Source: Schleiferiaceae bacterium | GTDB lineage: Bacteria; Bacteroidota; Bacteroidia; Flavobacteriales; Schleiferiaceae | Reading direction: 5' to 3' | Length of the DNA: 53,016 nucleotides | Assembly: GCA_028357285.1 (NCBI GenBank) | Contig: JAOMWM010000006.1 | Location: 1-53,016, forward strand | In this document: piece after piece, positions 15,445-24,752 of the stretch | Layout: each line of letters starts with the position of its first letter | Position numbering within the stretch: the first letter of the stretch is position 1 | Made by a program: the position numbers and the translations under genes | The notes under the pieces: generated by a model | What the model was told of the DNA's origin: nothing | The model's database searches: none | Seen by the model: only the letters and a program-made list of their open reading frames with translations

Positions 15445-16074
15445 ATGTGGCCTACATTTAAAGGTGAGGAATGGGACAAAGGAATGGACCAATTCGCCGA
15501 AAAGCATTTTTTAGTGCTGGATCAATTCTTACCTCCATCTGTTTTGGAAACAGTGTTTAGGTATTTCGCTTCAGTGGAGGCAGAGGATCGACTAAAGGCT
15601 GCTGCAATAGGCCCAGGTAAAGAGCGCACGCGAATATCAGAGATTAGATCGGACTTCGTTCATTGGCTCGATCGTCCTTTAATGCCAGAGTTGGAGACTT
15701 TTTTTGAAGGGATGGATGCCGTAAGAGCTGCTATAGCAGAATCACTGTTTTTATCGCTTCGAGGATACGAATTTCACCTTGCAAAGTATCCAAAGGGTGC
15801 GTTTTACAAACCCCATTTTGACCAATTCAACAGTCGTGAAAACAGGATGATTTCAGTGGTCATTTATCTTAACGAGAACTGGGAACCGGAGCACGGTGGT
15901 GCCTTGAAATTGCATAAGCCGCAAGAAAGACTGATTGAGCCGGTCATGAACAGAATGGTCATGTTTCGATCGGATACTGTTTTACATGAAGTGCTGCCCG
16001 CGCATGAAACTAGGCGAAGCTTAACGGGATGGCTTTTGAAACATCCTGCAACCGTCGGGGTTCTTGGAATATAA
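15445..16074 (+). CDS. 2-oxoglutarate/Fe(II)-dependent oxygenase, SM-20/prolyl-hydroxylase type
   Basis: The 209-residue protein has the double-stranded beta-helix signature of the P4H/SM-20 group. Fe(II) ligands are His124 and Asp126 (KPHFDQF) and His181 (TVLHEV), with Arg191 (RRSLTGW) placed to bind 2-oxoglutarate. 'YLNENWEPEHGGALKLH' is typical of the family. It should be a soluble cytoplasmic hydroxylase; the substrate is unknown. It follows the glycosyltransferase by 16 bases in the same direction, so it may modify a product of that pathway or a ribosomal/translation protein as some relatives do; neither is shown. A GGCGC/GCGCC hairpin lies about 40 bases after the stop but has no T run. 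Confidence 0.85.
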   Translation: MWPTFKGEEWDKGMDQFAEKHFLVLDQFLPPSVLETVFRYFASVEAEDRLKAAAIGPGKERTRISEIRSDFVHWLDRPLMPELETFFEGMDAVRAAIAESLFLSLRGYEFHLAKYPKGAFYKPHFDQFNSRENRMISVVIYLNENWEPEHGGALKLHKPQERLIEPVMNRMVMFRSDTVLHEVLPAHETRRSLTGWLLKHPATVGVLGI

Positions 16075-16216
16075 GCTACGTCTCGGTAATGAGATACGAT
16101 TTACCACATCCGATGGAATTCGGCGCTAAGCGCCAGGAATTGGTGCAAAGTTGATATTGAATTCACACGATGACTGCTAAAGTTGCCTTAACTTGGGTGT
16201 AACAAAATCATTAATC

Positions 16217-18688
16217 ATGAGACGAATACTACTAAGTGTCCTTTTGTTGTTTGGCGCTATGCTTTCAGCACAAACCTTAACCCAGACCATTCGTGGTACG
16301 GTGGTCGATTCAGAATCAAAGTTTCCACTAGCAGATGCTATGGTAGTTTGTGATGCACAACAAGCGTTCACAGATGAATACGGTCAATTTTCTTTCGACG
16401 TGGAGATCGGGCGTAAGGTGGTTGCGGTCCAATTATTTGGCTACGAGCCCAAGAGTACCATTGTGGAACTTAATTCCGCAAAGCAAGCAGTAATTCGTGT
16501 AGAGATCACTGAAAGTACGGTGAAACTCGACGAGGTTCAGGTCGTTGCAGCTCCCAGAGGTGATGTGAAAAATGAGATGGCCTTGGTATCTGCGCGGAAA
16601 TTTTCTGTTGAAGAGACCAATCTTTACGCTGGATCCAGAGGTGAGCCCGCAAGGATGGCTACGAATTTCGCTGGAGTACAAGGCTCTGATGACTCTAGAA
16701 ATGATATCGTCGTTCGCGGTAACACACCTGCTGGTATTCTTTACAGATTTGAGGGAATAAATATTCCCAATCCCAACCACTTTGCTATACCAGGGACTGG
16801 AGGTGGACCTGTGACGATCTTAAACAATAAGTACATACAGAGCGGTGATTTCTATACTGGCGCTTGGCCAGGCGAATATGGAAATGCCATTTCTGGTGTT
16901 TTTGATCTTGAGATGCGCGATGGTAATAATGCTACTCCGTTCGAGGGTTCTTTTCAGTTCGGTTTACTAGGCGTTGAGCTCATGGCTGAAGGCCGATTAG
17001 GTAAAGAGAAGCCCAATGCACCTTCATACCTGTTATTAGGCCGTTACAGTACCTTGGGAATGGCGGATGCCTTAGGCATTCCTCTCGGGACTACAGCTGT
17101 GCCCTTGTATGCAGATGGAGCCTTTCGTTTCTCTTTCCCACAAAAAGACGGTTCTAAACTGAGTTTTTGGGGTATCGGCGGTACTTCTAATCTAACCATT
17201 GACGTTTCAGGTACCGACGGTGATCCTTTTACTGAAGAATTTGAAAGCTATGGTACCGTAGATAGAGATCAATATTTCGATACGCACATGGCTACTGTTG
17301 GCGCGACCTACAGTAAACGATTGAGTAAAATGAGTTATGCTAAAATGGGGGTTGCCGCCTCTCGTGCAAACATTCACGCGGTAAACAACAAGGTATGGCG
17401 CAGCATAGACTCCACAGATGCAAATAATTTAACCTATCGCGTGGATAGTTTTGCGAAAATATTAGATTACCGCTACATCGAGGACAAAATTCATTCCTAC
17501 TACAATTACACCAAAAAGTTTGACGCACGTCGCTCCTTAAAAGTAGGGGTCAACGTAGATTACATCATGGGAAGTTATCACGATTCAACGCGTATCGTTA
17601 ATGGAATCGATAACGTAGTCTACGATTGGGAGATGCCATGGAACAGCGATGATACATACGTAAATATTCAGCCTTTCCTTTCTTATAAGCACCGCCTGAC
17701 TGATGCTTTGACCATGACGGCTGGCGCTAGCGCGTTTCACAGTACAATCAACAGCAATAGTACAAGCTTATTTGAGCCGCGTCTAGGGTTAAATTATGAC
17801 ATGGATAAACATAATAAGCTATTCACTGGTGCTGGATATCATACGCAAATGCAGAGCAGCTACCTCTATTACTACGAAGGCTCTCAGGCATTGGATGATT
17901 CTACCGTTTTGGGAACCACCTACAACAAGGAAATGGGCCTAACAAAGAGTGCACATGCCGTTGCAGGTTGGGAGCATAATTTTGACTATCCTATTCGTTT
18001 AAAATTGGAGGCTTACTATCAATATCTGTGGAATATACCTGTCGAACAACAAGCCAGTTACTTCTCTTTGGTCAATGGCGGTTCAGGTTTTGGTAGATTA
18101 TGGGCGGAGCCACTTGAAAATAGAGGTTTAGGAAGAAATTATGGTCTTGAATTCACCATGGAGCATTATTATAGAAACGGATTCTACGGATTGTTAACGG
18201 GTTCTATTTTTGATGCGAAATACAAAGGTTCGCAGAACCTAGATGCACTGCCAGGAAGTGCAGACGACGTATGGGTTAATACGCTATTTAATGGACGTTA
18301 TGCAATGAATTTAGTTTTGGCGCGTAACATCTCTGTTGGGGATTACGGTATTCTAAATTTAGGTACGAAGGTTAGCACCATTGGAGGTAGATGGTTTGGT
18401 ACGGTTGATGAAGTGAAATCTACTGAAATGTCAGAAATAGAGTATGTGAACGATGCTACTTTCAATACGGAACAGTATAATGCGTATTTCAGATTGGATT
18501 TAAAGGTTGGATACAAATGGAATTATGCTAAACTCTCGCATGAGTTCGCTTTGGATATTTCAAACATCACCAACAATAAAAACATACTGACACTAACCTA
18601 CATCCCTGAAAGAGATGAAGGCGATAGGGTTCAGGAAAATTACCAGCTCGGTTTATTCCCTGTATTCTACTACAAAGTTGATTTTTAA
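16217..18688 (+). CDS. TonB-dependent outer membrane receptor with carboxypeptidase-regulatory-like N-terminus
   Basis: Starting at the ATG at 16217 (MRRILLSVLLLFGAMLSAQ), the 823-residue protein has a clean signal peptide, then a CarboxypepD_reg-like domain (TIRGTVVDSESKFPLADAMV... to about residue 100), a plug domain (VRGNTPAGILYRFEGINIPNPNHF), and a beta-barrel to the end with an aromatic C-terminal residue (YYKVDF). It imports an unknown substrate across the outer membrane with energy from TonB-ExbBD. No SusD-like partner is next to it, so it is not a typical SusCD system. It is followed at once by a strong terminator and is probably a single-gene unit. Confidence 0.9.
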   Translation: MRRILLSVLLLFGAMLSAQTLTQTIRGTVVDSESKFPLADAMVVCDAQQAFTDEYGQFSFDVEIGRKVVAVQLFGYEPKSTIVELNSAKQAVIRVEITESTVKLDEVQVVAAPRGDVKNEMALVSARKFSVEETNLYAGSRGEPARMATNFAGVQGSDDSRNDIVVRGNTPAGILYRFEGINIPNPNHFAIPGTGGGPVTILNNKYIQSGDFYTGAWPGEYGNAISGVFDLEMRDGNNATPFEGSFQFGLLGVELMAEGRLGKEKPNAPSYLLLGRYSTLGMADALGIPLGTTAVPLYADGAFRFSFPQKDGSKLSFWGIGGTSNLTIDVSGTDGDPFTEEFESYGTVDRDQYFDTHMATVGATYSKRLSKMSYAKMGVAASRANIHAVNNKVWRSIDSTDANNLTYRVDSFAKILDYRYIEDKIHSYYNYTKKFDARRSLKVGVNVDYIMGSYHDSTRIVNGIDNVVYDWEMPWNSDDTYVNIQPFLSYKHRLTDALTMTAGASAFHSTINSNSTSLFEPRLGLNYDMDKHNKLFTGAGYHTQMQSSYLYYYEGSQALDDSTVLGTTYNKEMGLTKSAHAVAGWEHNFDYPIRLKLEAYYQYLWNIPVEQQASYFSLVNGGSGFGRLWAEPLENRGLGRNYGLEFTMEHYYRNGFYGLLTGSIFDAKYKGSQNLDALPGSADDVWVNTLFNGRYAMNLVLARNISVGDYGILNLGTKVSTIGGRWFGTVDEVKSTEMSEIEYVNDATFNTEQYNAYFRLDLKVGYKWNYAKLSHEFALDISNITNNKNILTLTYIPERDEGDRVQENYQLGLFPVFYYKVDF

Positions 18689-18711
18689 AATCAACGATTA
18701 TAAATAAAGAA

Positions 18712-18740
18712 GCCGCGCAGTTCATGCGCGGCTTTTTTTT
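18712..18740 (+). terminator. Terminator of the TonB receptor gene
   Basis: GCCGCGCA / TGCGCGGC with a five-base loop is followed by eight T. It lies between the receptor gene and the end of the convergent minus-strand gene at 18754. Confidence 0.9.
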
Positions 18741-18753
18741 GAATTCAAAGATC

Positions 18754-19764
18754 TTATTTCTGGCGGTAGAACCGGTGCACCACAGCATCGATACTAAGGG
18801 AGAAGAACCCGTAGTGTGAGGTATACGTTACTGTAGGATCTTTAGGAAGAATAATGTGTTCATTAACGTAAACGGCCTCGTGTTCAAGTGTACCGTCTTT
18901 CGCATATTTAGTGCCTTTAAAGCTGTGCGCATCTATTGCATCTACAACAAACCATGCACCTTCACCCAAGCCACCTAGCCACTGGGCATGAGCCGCTAAC
19001 TGAACAGCTCGTTGTGGCTCCTCTATATCGCCATGCACTTCATCATCAGGACGCGTATCTGTATATTTCGTCAAGGCACTTTCCAATAACCCAGCGCTCA
19101 AATCAGAAATGCTGTGGCGACGGGATTTATCTAAATACTGAAGCGCACCGCCTTCAAAACTGTAAATGGTATCTTCCGATTTCGCCGCTACAACATTAAA
19201 TAATGGGGTAGGACGTACTGTGAGGGGATATTTTAATTTTGTTCCTACAGTTCCATCTTCATTAGCCGCTTTCATGGTTTCAGTAACGTAACGTGCGCAA
19301 TTACTCGCTGATTTGTATAGACCATTATAAGGGAAATGCCCTTGTTGAATCATGTCATCTGCGTATGATTTCGCTTTTATAAAGTTGATAGTCTTACTCA
19401 CTGAGAATACAAGCGGTCCGTAACCGTGGGTGAATTTTGATATACTGTCCAATTCCGCAGCAATCGCTTCAATATTTTGCAAGTCACCATTGTCGTCGAA
19501 TTCGGCTTTGGTGTTTAGCGCTAAATCCGGATCAGTATATTTATTTCTAGCTCTTCCGAATCCTCGTGGAGTTATGTAACGACCAAAGTCGTAATACAGT
19601 ACCTCATTTGATTGTGGATTAATAAGGCAAATGGCAGCATGACCTACGCGCATGTTAAGATTCTTAAGAACGCCAGCTTTCTTTAGGAAGATTGCTAAAC
19701 TCTCATCTGCACGAGCAGTACATTGAGGCCAAGCAATAACTATAGCGGTATCTAGGTGTGCCAT
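18754..19764 (-). CDS. Conserved Bacteroidetes protein, possible permuted NlpC/P60-type (DUF6695-like)
   Basis: This 336-residue protein resembles a Bacteroidetes family I know as DUF6695, though I cannot confirm the assignment here. Near the N-terminus RVGHAAICLIN places a His at residue 42 in a strand, followed by YYDFGRY; SNCARYV places a Cys at residue 156 at the start of a helix. His before Cys is the order of circularly permuted NlpC/P60 peptidases and acyltransferases (YiiX/LRAT type), so a thiol hydrolase fold is plausible. There is no signal peptide or lipobox. It stands alone, with a plus-strand terminator behind it and a 138-base gap to the next minus-strand gene. Confidence 0.6.
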   Translation of the reverse strand: MAHLDTAIVIAWPQCTARADESLAIFLKKAGVLKNLNMRVGHAAICLINPQSNEVLYYDFGRYITPRGFGRARNKYTDPDLALNTKAEFDDNGDLQNIEAIAAELDSISKFTHGYGPLVFSVSKTINFIKAKSYADDMIQQGHFPYNGLYKSASNCARYVTETMKAANEDGTVGTKLKYPLTVRPTPLFNVVAAKSEDTIYSFEGGALQYLDKSRRHSISDLSAGLLESALTKYTDTRPDDEVHGDIEEPQRAVQLAAHAQWLGGLGEGAWFVVDAIDAHSFKGTKYAKDGTLEHEAVYVNEHIILPKDPTVTYTSHYGFFSLSIDAVVHRFYRQK

Positions 19765-19902
19765 GTGTTTGTTTCAGAACAGTTCAAAAATACACTAAAT
19801 AGCGAAATGTTACCCTTAGGTTAAGTCGGTCTTTGTTAACACTGTTTGAGGAGCAACGTATCATTCCCGTTAAACAATAAAGTAGCCGTCAAAGGCGGAA
19901 CA

Positions 19903-22515
19903 TTAAGGAAGGACATGAATCGTGAATTCGTCGATATGGAGCTCATTTGAAGGGAGTCTTGTAAAAGTTCGCATGGAGAGCGTACTCGTAAATATCTCTT
20001 GTCCTAATGTACTAGGATCCCAGCATTCGTCCGCTCGACCTGAGAATAATTCATTACCCCACCTATCGAAAATCGAATAGGTAGTACGCTTCGGTAGCGA
20101 ACTCGATATACAATAGGTGTCATTTATACCATCGCCGTTAGGTGAAAAGGCTGTGGGTACATACATGAGCATATTATCTAAACAATCTACTTCAAGAACG
20201 CGCGAAATGGTATCAAGATTATTACAACTGTCTAAAGCAATCAATGTTAGGTTGTGCGATCCTGCAAAAGGGAATAGGGTATCAATCTGAGGAGTAGAAT
20301 AGGTGATGTCTCCTAATTCCATGGCAATAAATGCGGTATATCCTATAGCGGTTAACGTATAATTCGGGCATCCAAATCCTTCGTCTATATAAGGTTCGGG
20401 TATAAGTCTAAAGTATAAAGTGTCTTGAGACTCACAGCCGTTGATGTCCGTAGCTACATACGGGTAAATCCCTGTTGAATCAAGCCACAATTCGGACGTA
20501 GTTGTATCTAACGTTGTCCAGTAGATTTGTGAAACCAGTGGATTATTAAAGTCAACGAATAAAGAGTCACAATATGCGGTATCGGTATACGGTGCCTCAA
20601 AAAGGGAGCCACTTTCGAGGTAAATACTATCGGTAAATTGGCAATCGCCTAAATCGACCGTTACCCACACCCAACCTGGGTTATAAGCGGTAGTTGTGCT
20701 TGTTGTATCTCCATTTGACCAAAGAAAACGCACGCCAGTTGTTGAACCATTATTCTCTGCGGCTAATACTATGGGTTGTGTATTACAAACTACACCCGTA
20801 TCTAGTAAAATAGGTTCATACGAGGTTCCGTAATATTCAAAATCATAGAAAATGGAGTCTGAATAACCTCTACCGTCTTCTACGACTACTTTGACTCGTG
20901 CTGTTCCGCTGTACGCCGGGTCCATAATTACGTGCAGAATAGTATCGTTAGCATTCGAATCAACGACTGTTCCTGGGCCTTGTGTCAAGGTAGCAGATAT
21001 TACATTAATGCTATCCACACAACTTAAATATCTAAAGTAGAGCGGTATCGGAGTAGCGCATAAATTTCCAAGAGGAACGTCATTTACCGGTAGCGCGGTA
21101 AATGGATCTAATAATTTGAAATCATCATCAAATCCGCTAATGTATCCGTAAAGTCCCGTGCTCGATCCTTGTCCAGCTAGAATTCCAAGATGAAACGGCG
21201 TAATGCAATCTAGAGTGAAGTTATTCGAGAGAACATTAGACCCAATATACACTCCGCTCCAACTGGGGTCATATGTACTTTGTTGGACGGTAATGCTTGT
21301 GTTCGATGTTACAGGAGTCCCATTATAATTTAGGTTAGCGACGGCGTTTGAAGGTATAGTGACTAACGCAGAAGTCGTTAATCCAGAAGCGCGACTATAA
21401 CGTATGAACGTACTACCTGTGCAATCAATGTGCGGTAACTGCGCCATACCCTGTTCAGGGCTCCCATTTGCAACGCCCGTAGTGACTTGAAAAACGTAAA
21501 TGGGTAAGTTACTTTCGACAACATAGGGTTTACCGGGGTTTGCATTGCCCGGTAAGCTATACGTACCAGAGGTGCCTTTTGAGCCATTCGTAAGTACGGA
21601 GACACCATCAACGGTGATATTCGTATTATCTTCTGTAGCGATGTACATAAAATAATCTTGAGGATAGGTACTACGGCCTCGCAGAACTACGTGCTTTATA
21701 CCTAGATGTTCAACCGGGGTCACTTGATCAATTCCTCCATCTCCGGGGTTTCCGCTGGAGTTTTTGAGGTGATTTCCGCCTGCGGTTACCGCAATAGGTT
21801 TGGAAGCAGTAACTCGGGTACCCAGCAATTCATCATCATCTGCCATTGTACTTACCCAACTCTGTCCTTTGTCCAGGATAAAGACAACGGAATCATTTCC
21901 ATTATCAAATACATTACCGGGTCGAGCCTTAATTAATACTTCTGTACTGTCTTCTAAAGCTACAATACTCACATAGTGTTTCCCATAATAACCAGTATAG
22001 CTACCGGTCACTGTGCTAAGGATTAAGGTTTGAGATGCTACATAAAAATCTGTCCCAATTCCATTTGTACCCTTGCCCGTTATAATGTCTTGATTAAACT
22101 GATGCTTGACGCGTTCAGTGACGGTTACTGGCTGCGAAGCTTCAATGAATAATGCGTCTTTATATCTTTTCGAGTTAGACCACGTTAATTCTCTCGCACC
22201 ATACGTGCTCGATAAACCACCAATCACATTTGTTAACGACGTAGTCACTAATGCACCTGGTGTTACCACTAGATTTTGGGAGTAACTAGTGTCACTATTG
22301 TAAATCCATACGTTTGAAGTGGAAGAAGAGGCGCTAAACTGTAAATCAATGGTGTGTTGTCCGCCCTGCCATTCATAAAGTGGGGGTAATGCAAAATACG
22401 TGTCACTCTGTGCTTTCAGCAGAGTGGAAAAAGACAATAACATAATAAAGACTCCAAACCTTCTAAAAAGAACGGACCTTTTTGAATATCTCATGATGTG
22501 AAATAGTGCCATCAT
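19903..22515 (-). CDS. Surface protein: IgGFc-binding-like N-terminus, T9SS type B C-terminus
   Basis: The 870-residue protein has a signal peptide (FGVFIMLLSFSTLLKAQ), a large N-terminal region (about 40-440) related to the IgGFc_binding domain (YEWQGGQHTIDLQF..., IAVTAGGNHLKN, DQVTPVEHLG), several Ig-like segments, and a CHU_C / gliding-motility C-terminal domain (YVPTAFSPNGDGINDTY, FDRWGNELFSG). It should be moved to the cell surface by the T9SS. The ATG at 22515 overlaps the stop of the upstream paralogue by one base (TAATG), so translation is coupled; a start at codon 8 (22494) would give a neater signal peptide. The very C-terminus is odd: the usual 'VYxYxI' strand is not in frame, but the neighbouring frame reads DIYEYALHANFYK, suggesting two compensating indels. 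Confidence 0.85.
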   Translation of the reverse strand: MMALFHIMRYSKRSVLFRRFGVFIMLLSFSTLLKAQSDTYFALPPLYEWQGGQHTIDLQFSASSSTSNVWIYNSDTSYSQNLVVTPGALVTTSLTNVIGGLSSTYGARELTWSNSKRYKDALFIEASQPVTVTERVKHQFNQDIITGKGTNGIGTDFYVASQTLILSTVTGSYTGYYGKHYVSIVALEDSTEVLIKARPGNVFDNGNDSVVFILDKGQSWVSTMADDDELLGTRVTASKPIAVTAGGNHLKNSSGNPGDGGIDQVTPVEHLGIKHVVLRGRSTYPQDYFMYIATEDNTNITVDGVSVLTNGSKGTSGTYSLPGNANPGKPYVVESNLPIYVFQVTTGVANGSPEQGMAQLPHIDCTGSTFIRYSRASGLTTSALVTIPSNAVANLNYNGTPVTSNTSITVQQSTYDPSWSGVYIGSNVLSNNFTLDCITPFHLGILAGQGSSTGLYGYISGFDDDFKLLDPFTALPVNDVPLGNLCATPIPLYFRYLSCVDSINVISATLTQGPGTVVDSNANDTILHVIMDPAYSGTARVKVVVEDGRGYSDSIFYDFEYYGTSYEPILLDTGVVCNTQPIVLAAENNGSTTGVRFLWSNGDTTSTTTAYNPGWVWVTVDLGDCQFTDSIYLESGSLFEAPYTDTAYCDSLFVDFNNPLVSQIYWTTLDTTTSELWLDSTGIYPYVATDINGCESQDTLYFRLIPEPYIDEGFGCPNYTLTAIGYTAFIAMELGDITYSTPQIDTLFPFAGSHNLTLIALDSCNNLDTISRVLEVDCLDNMLMYVPTAFSPNGDGINDTYCISSSLPKRTTYSIFDRWGNELFSGRADECWDPSTLGQEIFTSTLSMRTFTRLPSNELHIDEFTIHVLP

Positions 22516-24446
22516 TAGTCGATGATGTGTAAAGCACCTGCCTTATTTAAGGTGCCACATCTAAACGTGGTCTGGATGGCGTAAAAATAAACGCCCGGTG
22601 CAGCTCGATTACCGGCTTGGGTTCTCCCGTTCCATTCAAAAGAAGGAATGTCAGTAGTGTAAATTAGGGTACCCCAACGATTGTAGATATCCAGATTAAA
22701 TATTTCTAGACTTTCAGAGGTCACAATAGACCAATTATCGTTTATATAGTCTGCATTGGGAGTTATAAAGTTAGGAACGGTAATAGGATCATAATCCGCG
22801 CCTAAATAATTCAGAATAAAGGTCAATGAATCTGTTGCGCCTTGATTATCAGCTACGGTGATTTGAACTTCAAACGGACCTGAATAATCTCCATCGGGCA
22901 GAAGGTAGAGAATAGAGTCTTTGACATTAGGATCTGCGATTGTTCCGATTCCCTCCAGTATGGTTGCTCCAACTACAGAAATACTATCGGTGCAAGAAGT
23001 AAAGGAAAATACTAAAGGTATAGAGTCACCGCATTGATCACCTAAATCGATGGCGGATACCGAAGATGCGGAGGTTGGATCAAGCAATTTTAAATTGTCG
23101 TCGAAGCCACTGATATACCCAAACAATCCGGTCGTATTTCCTTGCCCTGCCAGTATTCCTACGTGGAAAGCGGTGGGGCATTCGAGAGTGAAGTTATTCG
23201 TTAATATGGATGATGGAATGTATACTCCGGACCAAGAAGGGTCATATGTGCTTTGCTGTACTGCTATATTTAAATTTTGTGTTATGCTGACACCATTGTA
23301 TTCTAAATCATTTACTGCATCACTAGGTATGGTTACAAGTGCGGCTGTTGACAGGCCAGAAGCTCTATTGTAGCGGATGTAGGTTGATCCAGTGCATTCT
23401 ACTTGGGGAATCTGTGCCATTCCCTGTTCTGGTTCGTGTGTGATTGCCCCAGTGGTTACTTGAAAAATATAAATAGGGTGGTTACTTTCAATTACAAAAG
23501 GCTTACCCGGTTGATTCGAGTTTCCCTGCATACTGAAGGTCCCTGATCTTCCTGCATTTGCATTATTTAGAATGGTAACACCATCGACCGTTATATTCGT
23601 GCCGTTTTTAGTAGCGATGTACATGAAGTAATCGTTAGGATAATTTGCCAGTCCTCTCAAGACCACATGTTTTGTACCTAAGTGTTCAACCGGAGTAACC
23701 TGATCAATTCCGGCGTCGCCATGATTAGCGCTTGAATTTTTTAAGTGATTGCCGCCAGCCGTAACGGCTATGGGTTTACTCGCTGTGATGTAGGTACCTA
23801 GTAAAGCGTCGTCGTCTTCCATAGTGGAAACCCAACTCTGCCCCTTGTCTAGTGTGAACACAACACTATCTAAACCATTATCAAAAATACTACCGGTGGG
23901 TGCTTGAAACTTAACCTGAGTATTATCCTCAGTGGCAACTACGCTTATATAATGCATCCCATGATACCCTAAAAACGCACCACTTACGGTGGTCGTAATG
24001 AGCGTCTGAGAGGCAACATAAAACTCTTTTCCAAGCGCATTACGTCCTTTCGCCGTTATTATGTCTTGATTAAATGGTTCAACTATTTGTTCGGTAACTG
24101 TTACAGGTGCGGAGGACTCAACAAATAAAGCGTCTTTGTAACGTTTTGAATTGGACCAATTCAATTCACGGGCGCCATAGGTACTTAATAGGCCGGGTAC
24201 TGGGGTGGTTAAGCTGACGGTTCCAACACTATTAGAGGTGACATTTATAGTCTGCGAATATGAAGTGTCACTGTTGTAGATCCAAACAGAAGCGTTTGGT
24301 GCACTCGTGCTTATGTACAGGAATATATCATGATCTCCTGCCTGCCATTCATACAAAGGGGGGAGCACAAAATAGGTATCACTTTGACCTTTAACCTTTA
24401 CGGCAAGAGCTACCAATAAAATAAGAAGGGCCAATCGGTTACGCAT
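22515..24446 (-). CDS. Surface protein: IgGFc-binding-like N-terminus, T9SS type B C-terminus (paralogue)
   Basis: I start at the ATG at 24446 (MRNRLALLILLVALAVKVKGQ), which gives 643 residues with a good signal peptide; nine extra codons upstream are unlikely. The N-terminal 430 residues are a close paralogue of the downstream protein, with the same SDTYFxLPPLYEWQ start, GARELxWSNSKRYKDALF and VTAGGNHLKNSS. After one Ig-like segment comes an intact CHU_C sorting domain (NFITPNADYINDNW, YNRWGTLIY, PGVYFYAIQTTFRCG). It lacks about 220 residues of extra Ig-like domains that the downstream copy has. The pair is a tandem duplication and probably works as cell-surface adhesins or structural proteins; ligands are unknown. 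Confidence 0.88.
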   Translation of the reverse strand: MRNRLALLILLVALAVKVKGQSDTYFVLPPLYEWQAGDHDIFLYISTSAPNASVWIYNSDTSYSQTINVTSNSVGTVSLTTPVPGLLSTYGARELNWSNSKRYKDALFVESSAPVTVTEQIVEPFNQDIITAKGRNALGKEFYVASQTLITTTVSGAFLGYHGMHYISVVATEDNTQVKFQAPTGSIFDNGLDSVVFTLDKGQSWVSTMEDDDALLGTYITASKPIAVTAGGNHLKNSSANHGDAGIDQVTPVEHLGTKHVVLRGLANYPNDYFMYIATKNGTNITVDGVTILNNANAGRSGTFSMQGNSNQPGKPFVIESNHPIYIFQVTTGAITHEPEQGMAQIPQVECTGSTYIRYNRASGLSTAALVTIPSDAVNDLEYNGVSITQNLNIAVQQSTYDPSWSGVYIPSSILTNNFTLECPTAFHVGILAGQGNTTGLFGYISGFDDNLKLLDPTSASSVSAIDLGDQCGDSIPLVFSFTSCTDSISVVGATILEGIGTIADPNVKDSILYLLPDGDYSGPFEVQITVADNQGATDSLTFILNYLGADYDPITVPNFITPNADYINDNWSIVTSESLEIFNLDIYNRWGTLIYTTDIPSFEWNGRTQAGNRAAPGVYFYAIQTTFRCGTLNKAGALHIID

Positions 24447-24543
24447 GTTAAGTGTACATTTTACACTTACCAAAAATACAGCTTTTATTTCTCACATTCT
24501 TGTTGTCATTCGTAAGTTTTCAATTAATTTCGCCCCTTCCAAT

Positions 24544-24630
24544 AGAGAGGTGCCTGAGTGGTTGAAAGGGCCCGCCTGGAAAGCTGGTATAGGGGCAACT
24601 CTATCGAGGGTTCGAATCCCTTCCTCTCTG
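24544..24630 (+). tRNA. tRNA-Ser(GGA)
   Basis: A class II tRNA with acceptor AGAGAGG / CCTCTCT and discriminator G, D-arm CCTGAGTGGTTGAAAGG, anticodon loop CTGGAAA (anticodon GGA), a long variable arm and T-loop TTCGAAT. CCA is not encoded. The anticodon stem CCCGC / GCTGG has one C-U mismatch in the middle. The gene is followed by its own terminator. Confidence 0.92.
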
Positions 24631-24643
24631 CTAAGTATTCAAA

Positions 24644-24669
24644 ACCAGCGCATTGCGCTGGTTTTTTTT
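24644..24669 (+). terminator. Terminator of tRNA-Ser(GGA)
   Basis: ACCAGCGC / GCGCTGGT with an ATT loop is followed by a run of eight T, 14 bases after the tRNA. Confidence 0.85.
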
Positions 24670-24700
24670 ATATATATGTATGACTGTCAAATCTAGTTTT

Positions 24701-24730
24701 TGCAACATTGTTGCATTTGTTGCATATTTG
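24701..24730 (+). promoter_or_regulatory. Candidate Zur operator overlapping the promoter
   Basis: TGCAACATTGTTGCA at 24701-24715 is a perfect 7-1-7 palindrome, the architecture bound by Fur-family dimers. A further half-site, TGTTGCA, lies at 24718-24724 directly behind it. CATATTTG at 24723-24730 matches seven of eight positions of the Bacteroidetes -7 consensus. A repressor on the palindrome would therefore sit over the promoter, 23-50 bases before the ATG at 24753. The operon downstream ends in a Zur-like gene, which makes autoregulation by zinc likely. Confidence 0.65.
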
Positions 24731-24752
24731 TTTTAATTAAAAACATCATATA

